Both the position numbers and the translations under genes were made by a program. This document shows, in pieces, positions 1 through 4,229 of a DNA stretch of 5,138 nucleotides (within the stretch, counting starts at the first letter, position 1; each line of letters starts with the position of its first letter). Source of the DNA: Candidatus Neomicrothrix sp. UBA825 (GTDB lineage: Bacteria > Actinomycetota > Acidimicrobiia > Acidimicrobiales > UBA8592); assembly GCA_002295705.1 (NCBI GenBank), contig DBHP01000093.1, forward strand, positions 1 through 5,138, written 5' to 3'. The notes beneath the pieces are model-generated. The model ran no database searches, was not told where the DNA came from, and saw only the letters and a program-made list of their open reading frames with translations.

Positions 1-1253
1 GCAGACATTATTGAATCCCCCCAATGATCAGCAAGTTCTGAACCACCAGGAACACCGGTTGTGTTTTGGTGGAAAAGCCTAGACCGACTCCCGTTAAGAC
101 CATCCTCAGAGCCATATGCAAAGGTAACCGCTCCGGCTTCAAGAATTGACCCAATACTTTCATTAGGGGTCCCGATAGCTAGATCATGAAAACCATCTCC
201 ATCAAAATCTCCAGCTTCTAATACGCTACCCCACTTATCATTTGGCTCATTCCCGCCCGCCATGTTTGGGCTTCCTTGATGGAATAGCTTAGATTTGCTG
301 GTTTCAAAGCCAGCTTCCCAGCCATACAACAAAGTTACAGCTCCTGAAAATGATTTAGTCCCGATACTTTCGTCTGGGTTTCCAACTGCCAGATCAGAGT
401 AGCCATCTCCATTGAAATCACCTGTTGCTAGGGTCTCTGCCCAGTGATCACCTTCTTCAGGTCCTCCTGGTATATCTGGAGTGCCTTGGTGAAATAGCAG
501 GGAACCATTTGTAATCAATCCTTGATCGGAGCCAAACATTATGGTGAAGGCTCCCGCATTTTCTATAACGCCTATTGATTCTCCCGGCGCTCCTATAATT
601 ACGTCATCGTAACCATCTCCATTAAAATCAGCTGAAGCAAGAGAACTTCCCCATAGATCCCCAACTTCATTGCTTCCAGGGACACCTTCTGTATCTTGAT
701 GAAATTCCGCTGCATTTACAGAGCTGATTCCGGTTGATCCCCCGAATAGTACCAAAACAGAGCCAGCATCAGCTGACTCGTCGACATCCTGATAAGGTGC
801 TCCGATTACCAAATCAGCGTAAGAATCTCCATTGAAATCGCCGGTGACTAATGAGCTACCCCAGAGATCATTTTTTTCATTTTCTCCAGGAATTCCAGAT
901 GATCCTTGATTGAAACTCCAAGACGAGTCTGACCTCAAACCTGTAACACTGCCGTAAAGGATCCATACTGATCCTGAGTTGATAGTTTGTCCGATATCCT
1001 CTCTTGGTGCTGCGATAACGAGATCATCAAATCCATCTGCATTGAAGTCTCCATAGGACAGAGACTCGCCCCAATAATCCATTCTTTCATTTGCCCCCAC
1101 AATTCCTGTGCTTCCTTGATGGAATCTTTTATTCATAGAGGAATTTAGGTTAGGACCGTATAACACTGTGACACTACCTGCCCCCATGTGGCCGCCATGA
1201 AATGACCCAGGTGCGCCTACTGGAATATCCGCAAACCCATCTCCATTAAAATC
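1..1253 (-). repeat. Coding tandem repeat, period 210 bp (70 residues), FG-GAP blades
   Basis: The calcium-loop aspartates fall at residues 49, 117, 187, 257, 327 and 397, giving spacings of 68, 70, 70, 70 and 70. At DNA level the match is a recurring plus-strand ccatctccatt-like block near 193, 403, 613, 823, 1033 and 1237. The copies differ at many synonymous and some non-synonymous sites, so the duplication looks old, and the exact spacing suggests structural constraint on blade length. The third copy has Ser instead of Gly in the loop (D-x-N-x-D-S), and the sixth has Asp instead of Asn. Confidence 0.9.
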
Positions 1254-1397
1254 TGGACCAAAGATATTTATTGCTTGCATATGGGATCCAATTTGTTCAC
1301 TAGGTTGAGCGTCAGCAAATGCATTACTTGAAGAAATAGCAACAGGAGCTACAAGAAGTAACGCAATCGCAGGGATAAATGATTGATAAGTGCGCAT
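1..1397 (-). CDS. Secreted FG-GAP repeat (integrin-alpha-like) beta-propeller protein, C-terminus cut by window edge
   Basis: The frame is open from ATG at 1397 to the window start: 465 whole codons, no stop. TGA TAA lies in frame two codons upstream, so ATG 1397 is the earliest possible ATG start. Residues 1-28 form a signal peptide (Arg2, hydrophobic core 7-21, cleavage after AFA at 28), so the product is exported. Six FG-GAP repeats follow, with calcium-loop cores DFNGDGFADIPVGAP (49), DFNADGFDDLVIAAP (117), DFNGDSYADLVIGAP (187), DFNGDGYDDVIIGAP (257), DFNGDGYSDLAVGNP (327) and DFDGDGFHDLAIGTP (397); a seventh begins at the edge (ADHWGDSIMSA). Each blade also carries FHQ, PG-x-NE, D-x-WG and LYG-type strands. 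The family folds as seven-bladed propellers that bind calcium and mediate surface or matrix contacts. Ligand and C-terminal anchor are unknown. No good Shine-Dalgarno is seen; GAGGG lies about 23 bases upstream. Confidence 0.93.
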   Translation of the reverse strand, partial: MRTYQSFIPAIALLLVAPVAISSSNAFADAQPSEQIGSHMQAINIFGPDFNGDGFADIPVGAPGSFHGGHMGAGSVTVLYGPNLNSSMNKRFHQGSTGIVGANERMDYWGESLSYGDFNADGFDDLVIAAPREDIGQTINSGSVWILYGSVTGLRSDSSWSFNQGSSGIPGENEKNDLWGSSLVTGDFNGDSYADLVIGAPYQDVDESADAGSVLVLFGGSTGISSVNAAEFHQDTEGVPGSNEVGDLWGSSLASADFNGDGYDDVIIGAPGESIGVIENAGAFTIMFGSDQGLITNGSLLFHQGTPDIPGGPEEGDHWAETLATGDFNGDGYSDLAVGNPDESIGTKSFSGAVTLLYGWEAGFETSKSKLFHQGSPNMAGGNEPNDKWGSVLEAGDFDGDGFHDLAIGTPNESIGSILEAGAVTFAYGSEDGLNGSRSRLFHQNTTGVPGGSELADHWGDSIMS

Positions 1398-1399
1398 GA

Positions 1400-1420
1400 T
1401 TTATCAGAGGTAATGATAAA
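1400..1420 (-). promoter_or_regulatory. Inverted repeat just upstream of the FG-GAP gene start
   Basis: TTTATCA and TGATAAA form a perfect 7-bp inverted repeat around a 7-base spacer (GAGGTAA on the plus strand), ending two bases before the ATG. As RNA it is an AU-rich hairpin whose loop (UUACCUC) is complementary to the GAGG about 25 bases before the ATG. It could be a repressor operator or a weak leader structure. A -10-like TATATG (1433-1438, minus strand) lies upstream, but no convincing -35 is present. Function is inference only. Confidence 0.3.
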
Positions 1421-1463
1421 CCCTCACGGTTACATATAGACGCATGGTGCATACTTGCGTTTA

Positions 1464-1547
1464 TTAGATGAATAATGGGATCACAAGAGCAACAACCATC
1501 ATTACAGCAGTTAACCCGGCGACAATCTGTATTGTTCTCTTTTGCAT
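1464..1547 (-). CDS. Possible 27-residue single-helix membrane microprotein directly downstream of tRNA-Val
   Basis: The ORF runs from ATG at 1547 to TAA and encodes MQKRTIQIVAGLTAVM followed by MVVALVIPLFI. Lys3-Arg4 precede about 22 hydrophobic residues, the pattern of a single transmembrane helix with its N-terminus inside. No Shine-Dalgarno is possible outside the tRNA, because only CAA separates the tRNA-Val discriminator base from the ATG. RNase Z cleavage at the tRNA 3' end would leave a nearly leaderless message (CAAAUG), which actinobacterial ribosomes can often translate. I do not recognise a family. Short length makes chance possible, but the charge pattern and uniform hydrophobicity argue for a real product. 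It may share a transcript with tRNA-Val and the FG-GAP gene, 66 bases further on. Confidence 0.45.
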   Translation of the reverse strand: MQKRTIQIVAGLTAVMMVVALVIPLFI

Positions 1548-1550
1548 TTG

Positions 1551-1624
1551 TGGGCCGTGAGGGATTTGAACCCCCGACCCCCTGCGCGTCATGCAGGTGC
1601 TCTAGCCAACTGAGCTAACGGCCC
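1551..1624 (-). tRNA. tRNA-Val (GAC)
   Basis: The minus strand folds as a full 74-base cloverleaf: acceptor GGGCCGT/ACGGCCC, D stem GCTC/GAGC with a GG-containing loop, anticodon stem CCTGC/GCAGG around loop ATGACGC (anticodon GAC), five-base variable loop, T arm GGGGG-TTCAAAT-CCCTC with one G-T pair, and discriminator A. CCA is not encoded (the next bases are CAA), so it must be added by a nucleotidyltransferase. It reads valine codons GTC and GTT. Confidence 0.97.
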
Positions 1625-1635
1625 TGAGGAAATTG

Positions 1636-1666
1636 ATGCTAGCAGCCAGAGCCCAATGTCACTCAA
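1636..1666 (-). promoter_or_regulatory. Candidate promoter of tRNA-Val
   Basis: On the minus strand, TTGAGT (1661-1666) and TAGCAT (1636-1641) are separated by 19 bases, and the tRNA begins 11 bases after the -10 element. The expected start would leave only a few bases of 5' leader for RNase P. The spacer is longer than the usual 17, so the -35 call is weak. The element lies between the stop of the upstream membrane gene and the tRNA, so tRNA-Val need not depend on read-through. Confidence 0.4.
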
Positions 1667-1677
1667 CTTAAAGCTAA

Positions 1678-2424
1678 TTAAATATGTCGCTTAAGTCCTG
1701 AAATTCCGGCTAGAAATATTGCAACTGATCCGCCGAACGCTACCCATAAGCCTTCGACAATGTCTAACTTAGCCTCATTCGCATAGGCCGCATCAATGTC
1801 AGGGTATTTCATGATTAAGTCTTCAGAGATACTATCTGATGTATTTGTAATATCTATAAGGCTAAAGAGCATAAGAATCACTAGAAAAACACCACAAATT
1901 ATTATTGCTAGGCCCACCCATCTCTTACGTTTTCCTCGAAGGAGAAGAGCAGACAGAAGACACACTATTAACCCAAAGCAAAGAATACCTACCCCATTCG
2001 AATCCTCTATCGCACTGACTGAGCCCTCCGATAGACTTCCCCCCGCTGTAGCCCAATCTAGGAATGCCGAAATAACGACAACGATTCCCGCACCCAAGGC
2101 TATTAGACCACTGAACATATCCGACGGCGTCTGTGGTTTCATAAAGCGCACCTTTGACTTTCCCTTGGACGGAGCCCACTCGGTGTCTTCTTTGGCCTTA
2201 CGAAGATCCCTTATCATCTCAGGATCCAGTACCTGACTATCCATTCCGTATCGTTCCTTGAAGTGGCTTACAATATTTCCTTCTGTGATTTCACCTGTGC
2301 TATCGGGTTCAGTAGTGAAAGCGCTAACTTCCTTTTCCGGCTCAGACCTTATTATGTCAGAAGGCGGATACCATTTGCCTTTCTCATCTTTCCACCAGTC
2401 TGGACCGTGAGAGATATCACTCAT
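1678..2424 (-). CDS. Four-helix membrane protein with N-terminal GPDWW/KWYPP motif, function unknown
   Basis: The product has 248 residues. Residues 7-21 (GPDWWKDEKGKWYPP) form a short tryptophan-rich motif that I know from membrane proteins of Acidimicrobiia and that loosely resembles the DUF2510 motif. Residues 22-100 are polar and charged, without cysteine, and probably cytoplasmic. Four hydrophobic segments follow: about 103-124, 145-162, 169-190 and 226-244, with a basic RGKRKR loop at 163-168 between helices 2 and 3. Loops 124-144 and 191-225 are acidic, fitting an outside location. There is no signal peptide and no catalytic motif. The start is ATG 2424, before the motif. No Shine-Dalgarno fits, but a TAnnnT element six bases upstream suggests a leaderless message. 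The gene lies between tRNA-Cys and tRNA-Val, 51 bases after the former. Function is unassigned; a sensor, scaffold or small-molecule channel role cannot be told apart. Confidence 0.85.
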   Translation of the reverse strand: MSDISHGPDWWKDEKGKWYPPSDIIRSEPEKEVSAFTTEPDSTGEITEGNIVSHFKERYGMDSQVLDPEMIRDLRKAKEDTEWAPSKGKSKVRFMKPQTPSDMFSGLIALGAGIVVVISAFLDWATAGGSLSEGSVSAIEDSNGVGILCFGLIVCLLSALLLRGKRKRWVGLAIIICGVFLVILMLFSLIDITNTSDSISEDLIMKYPDIDAAYANEAKLDIVEGLWVAFGGSVAIFLAGISGLKRHI

Positions 2425-2430
2425 ACCTAT

Positions 2431-2436
2431 AGAGTA
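2431..2436 (-). promoter_or_regulatory. -10 element consistent with a leaderless start of the membrane gene
   Basis: TACTCT on the minus strand fits TAnnnT and ends exactly six bases before ATG 2424, the spacing expected when transcription starts on or next to the A of the start codon. No -35 match is visible, which is common for actinobacterial promoters. The alternative is read-through from the tRNA-Gly/tRNA-Cys unit, since I see no terminator after tRNA-Cys. Confidence 0.35.
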
Positions 2437-2475
2437 GTCTCTAATCTGCGTTCAGTGGTCGCAGGGGCATGGCAG

Positions 2476-2550
2476 AGCGCCGGGCGGGATTTGAACCCGC
2501 GATTGTACGGCTTTGCAGGCCGCTCCCTTGGGCCGCTCGGGCACCGACGC
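2476..2550 (-). tRNA. tRNA-Cys (GCA)
   Basis: The 75-base minus-strand cloverleaf has acceptor GCGTCGG/CCGGCGC (one G-T pair), a 3-bp D stem CCC/GGG, anticodon stem GCGGC/GCCGT around loop CTGCAAA (anticodon GCA), a six-base variable loop, T arm GCGGG-TTCAAAT-CCCGC, and discriminator U, as usual for tRNA-Cys. CCA is not encoded. It lies 69 bases downstream of tRNA-Gly, probably on the same transcript. Confidence 0.95.
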
Positions 2551-2553
2551 ATG

Positions 2554-2569
2554 ACAACGAAAACGTTGT
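2554..2569 (-). repeat. Small hairpin in the tRNA-Gly/tRNA-Cys spacer
   Basis: ACAACG and CGTTGT form a perfect 6-bp inverted repeat; the minus-strand loop is TTTT. It ends three bases before the tRNA-Cys 5' end. On the minus strand it has no following T-tract and stands between two co-oriented tRNAs, so it is unlikely to be a terminator. It may be a processing or spacer structure, or chance. Confidence 0.3.
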
Positions 2570-2619
2570 TGTTTTACCCTACTGCGAAGAAAAGGGAACA
2601 ACACAATCTTCGAGTTCTG

Positions 2620-2692
2620 AGCGGATGACCGGCCTCGAACCGGCGACCTCAACCTTGGCAAGGTTGCGCTCTACCAACTGAGCTACATCCGC
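2620..2692 (-). tRNA. tRNA-Gly (GCC)
   Basis: The 73-base minus-strand cloverleaf has acceptor GCGGATG/CATCCGC, D stem GCTC/GAGC, anticodon stem CAACC/GGTTG around loop TTGCCAA (anticodon GCC), a five-base variable loop, T arm GCCGG-TTCGAGG-CCGGT with one G-T pair, and discriminator U. CCA is not encoded. It is the first gene of the tRNA cluster and has its own -10 element nine bases upstream. Confidence 0.97.
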
Positions 2693-2701
2693 AGGTTAAT
2701 A

Positions 2702-2707
2702 ATCATA
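2702..2707 (-). promoter_or_regulatory. -10 element of the tRNA-Gly/tRNA-Cys unit
   Basis: TATGAT on the minus strand is one base from the TATAAT consensus and ends nine bases before the mature tRNA-Gly 5' end, a fitting distance for a stable RNA promoter. The region 17-18 bases upstream (GTCATA/CGTCAT) is a poor -35 match. The element overlaps the stop of the possible 13-codon ORF. Confidence 0.45.
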
Positions 2708-2744
2708 CTAAACGAATGGATGAATATGACGTTCCCCATGGCAT
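2703..2744 (-). CDS. Possible 13-codon ORF with strong Shine-Dalgarno, between the 75-residue gene and tRNA-Gly
   Basis: AAGGAG (2749-2754) follows the TAG of the 75-residue gene without a gap and is four bases from ATG 2744. The ORF reads MPWGTSYSSIRLV and ends with TGA inside the tRNA-Gly -10 element. It is the best ribosome-binding site in the window. The peptide shows no recognisable feature. It could be a true micropeptide, the remnant of a longer gene removed up to the tRNA, or chance. Confidence 0.2.
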   Translation of the reverse strand: MPWGTSYSSIRLV

Positions 2745-2754
2745 CGTTCTCCTT

Positions 2755-2982
2755 CTAAGAATTTCCGGACCGAAGATCAATGCGAAGCACAAGGAAACCA
2801 TCTTCAAAACTGGCATTTGCATCTCCGATTATTGCAAAGTCTTGAAAATCAGTTTGTGCTTGGGCAATGAAACGTTGCCGTTCCTCACCTCCTACCGGCG
2901 GTAGGTCGCGTTTCTTTACAGCAGCTGCCCTATCCTTGAATCGTTTGATCATCTCATCCGTGTCTAAAATGTCTTCCATCAT
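2755..2982 (-). CDS. Small soluble protein of unknown function, 75 residues
   Basis: The ORF starts with two ATGs (2982 and 2979); TAA lies in frame three codons upstream, so it cannot extend further. Residues 9-26 look like a charged helix (DEMIKRFKDRAAAVKKRD), 27-32 are LPPVGG, 33-50 a second helix (EERQRFIAQAQTDFQDFA), and 51-71 a beta-like tail with IIGDA, EDG and LVLRIDLR. It has no cysteine, signal peptide or membrane helix and is slightly acidic. The alternation of motif-like blocks suggests a real conserved protein, but I cannot name a family. There is no Shine-Dalgarno. TAAGCT ends six bases before the second ATG, so a leaderless start at 2979 (74 residues) is possible. It lies 49 bases after the 126-residue membrane gene and before the tRNA cluster. 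Confidence 0.7.
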   Translation of the reverse strand: MMEDILDTDEMIKRFKDRAAAVKKRDLPPVGGEERQRFIAQAQTDFQDFAIIGDANASFEDGFLVLRIDLRSGNS

Positions 2983-3020
2983 GGAAGCTTAGATCAATGC
3001 AGGACGATATGGCCCCGAAC

Positions 3021-3026
3021 ACTATA
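3021..3026 (-). promoter_or_regulatory. Candidate -10 element upstream of the 75-residue gene
   Basis: TATAGT on the minus strand is close to the TATAAT consensus. It lies just after the stop of the 126-residue gene in an AT-rich stretch and would give a leader of about 30 bases. No good -35 is visible. It competes with the leaderless option noted for the same gene. Confidence 0.35.
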
Positions 3027-3031
3027 AGATT

Positions 3032-3412
3032 TTAATTTTTACGCCACAGTCTAAATGGTTTGTTTTCCCGTTTGGTATTTGCCTCAGACACAGCCCAAGA
3101 GACTTTGTTGTTTTGTTGTTTTGTTGTGCTAGTTAAAGTCATCGTTGATTGAAGGTCATTGAAATAGTTTTCTTTTGCCATCTGAGCTGTCTTGTACCAA
3201 TAGAAAAAAAATAAAATAACTGAGATAGCAGCGATTATTAAAAGACCGATTACAGCTCTCTTAACCTCAAAGGTAGACGTAAGTCTAGAGATTGAGTCGT
3301 TGAAACCAGTTTCTGAACCTATGTCTGACTCGCTTACCTGAGCAAAAGCAGAATTGCAGAAAATGACGCTAAAGCATAAAAAGGTAAATAGATAGTTAGC
3401 GAATCGTTTCAT
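3032..3412 (-). CDS. Exported single-pass membrane protein of unknown function, 126 residues
   Basis: I place the start at ATG 3412, giving MKRFANYLFTF. The frame extends upstream to ATG 3439, but that would overlap mutM and put nine polar residues ahead of the signal peptide. Residues 1-24 are a signal peptide (Lys2-Arg3, hydrophobic core, cleavage after SAFA at 24). Residues 25-50 are a Ser/Thr-rich outer segment. Residues 53-73 form a membrane helix ending in aromatic residues (FFFYWY), and 74-126 a basic, polar inner tail with TSTTKQQNNK and a KPFRLWRKN end. The predicted topology is type I: outside N-terminus, inside tail. The start is five bases after the mutM stop, so it is co-transcribed and probably translationally coupled. 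An 8-bp tandem repeat lies in the tail. I do not recognise a family. Confidence 0.75.
   Translation of the reverse strand: MKRFANYLFTFLCFSVIFCNSAFAQVSESDIGSETGFNDSISRLTSTFEVKRAVIGLLIIAAISVILFFFYWYKTAQMAKENYFNDLQSTMTLTSTTKQQNNKVSWAVSEANTKRENKPFRLWRKN
3104..3127 (-). repeat. Three perfect tandem copies of an 8-bp unit inside a CDS
   Basis: TTTGTTGT is repeated three times without mismatch on the plus strand (ACAACAAA on the coding strand), encoding most of STTKQQNNK in the inner tail of the 126-residue protein. Eight is not a multiple of three, so gain or loss of one unit shifts the frame. I translated both cases: loss of one unit reaches TGA after seven further codons, and gain of one unit runs past the present stop into a longer tail. 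Confidence 0.85.
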
Positions 3413-3417
3413 TTGTT

Positions 3418-4200
3418 CTATTTCTGGTGCTTTGGACATGAGTAGGTTGTGCGTCCTCCAATATTATATCTAATGAGCGGCACTCCGTCTTTGGGGCATA
3501 AACCTTCAGGCACCCGATGATTTTGCAAGTTTCCCATATGCGAACCGCCAAGATCAGTAAGCTCGGAGATTGTTTGGGTGGTATGACGAAATAGTCTACG
3601 CTTGTCATTGCGTGACAGACCGTTCGATTGACGTCGCGGGTCTATTGAACTTCGCCACAGTATTTCATCTGTAAGGAGATTACCTAATCCGGCGATTTTT
3701 GATTGGTCCATAAGCCTTGCCTTTATTGGACGTGCTGAATGGTTTAATACTTCTGAAAGAGAGAGCGCCGTAATCTCATAGAGGTCTATTCCCAGAGTAG
3801 CTAGATTTGGATTTATTTGAACTGCCCCTAATCTTCTGGGATCTCTGATTGAAAGCGCTCCTCCATCTTGAAACTTTATATAGAATCGATCCCATTTGGG
3901 GTTGTCGCTTGAGCTTGAGTATTCAAGGACTTTGATTGCAGAACTTCCATCAACTAGTAGTCGTCCTGTCATCCCGAATCGCAGTCCTAATTTGTAATTA
4001 TTAGATATTGAAAGAACCAGTAATTTTCCTTTTCTTTCAGCCTTGATGAAACAATTTCCGATCAATAGGTCTCTTAACTCAGCGGGGCTACATGCTCTCT
4101 CTAGGTATTTATGGTCGATAATTTCTATTGATTTAATTTTTCGATTGAGCGCCTGTAGTGCCGTTTGTTTGTAATATTCGACTTCAATTCCTTCAGGCAT
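3418..4200 (-). CDS. mutM: Formamidopyrimidine/8-oxoguanine DNA glycosylase family protein (MutM/Fpg, MPEG type)
   Basis: The product has 260 residues from ATG 4200. Family members excise oxidised bases such as 8-oxoguanine and FapyG, then cleave the abasic site. The start is fixed by function: catalysis needs Pro at position 2, seen here as MPEGIEVE with Pro2 and Glu3. An upstream in-frame GTG (4212) would bury it. Other family marks are the beta-hairpin Lys59 in RKGK, GMTGRL at 76-81 and DPRRLG at 120-125. A helix-two-turn-helix runs from about 161 to 190, with IAGLGN ending at Asn174. A zinc beta-hairpin at 235-258 has GGRTTYSC with the DNA-binding Arg. The zinc site is CPKD...CPKH instead of CxxC...CxxC. 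The gene follows metX by 29 bases and precedes a membrane gene by five. A Nei-like substrate range (oxidised pyrimidines) is possible; the fold and glycosylase class are firm. Confidence 0.93.
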   Translation of the reverse strand: MPEGIEVEYYKQTALQALNRKIKSIEIIDHKYLERACSPAELRDLLIGNCFIKAERKGKLLVLSISNNYKLGLRFGMTGRLLVDGSSAIKVLEYSSSSDNPKWDRFYIKFQDGGALSIRDPRRLGAVQINPNLATLGIDLYEITALSLSEVLNHSARPIKARLMDQSKIAGLGNLLTDEILWRSSIDPRRQSNGLSRNDKRRLFRHTTQTISELTDLGGSHMGNLQNHRVPEGLCPKDGVPLIRYNIGGRTTYSCPKHQK

Positions 4201-4229
4201 TTTGACTGCCACATCACCTTAATTATGTT

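Noticed and set aside
1432..1461. ACGCA...TGCGT as a terminator after the microprotein ORF
   Set aside because: The stem is five base pairs with an 11-base loop and no following T-tract.
1796..2236. Plus-strand ORF of 146 codons opposite the membrane protein gene
   Set aside because: Its protein is a low-complexity antisense shadow rich in Arg/Ile without domain signs, while the minus frame encodes coherent membrane helices and the GPDWW motif.
1561..2500. Shared GGGATTTGAACCC in two places as possible attachment-site repeats
   Set aside because: These are the T arms of tRNA-Val and tRNA-Cys, which are similar in all tRNAs; no integrase or displaced tRNA fragment is present.
2263..2681. Plus-strand ORFs of 121 and 70 codons and a minus-strand ORF of 69 codons across the tRNA genes
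   Set aside because: They translate tRNA-Cys and tRNA-Gly sequence (for example RAGFEPAI and MTGLEPATS), the usual spurious products of tRNA T arms.
2895..2907. CTACCGGCGGTAG palindrome
   Set aside because: It encodes PPVGG within the 75-residue gene; no second copy or regulatory position was seen.
3413..3439. ATG 3439 as start of the 126-residue membrane gene
   Set aside because: It would overlap mutM by 22 bases and put nine polar residues ahead of a signal peptide that begins naturally at MKRF.
4201..4212. GTG 4212 as start of mutM, four codons earlier
   Set aside because: An AAGG stands near it, but the enzyme needs an N-terminal Pro right after the initiator Met, which only ATG 4200 provides.
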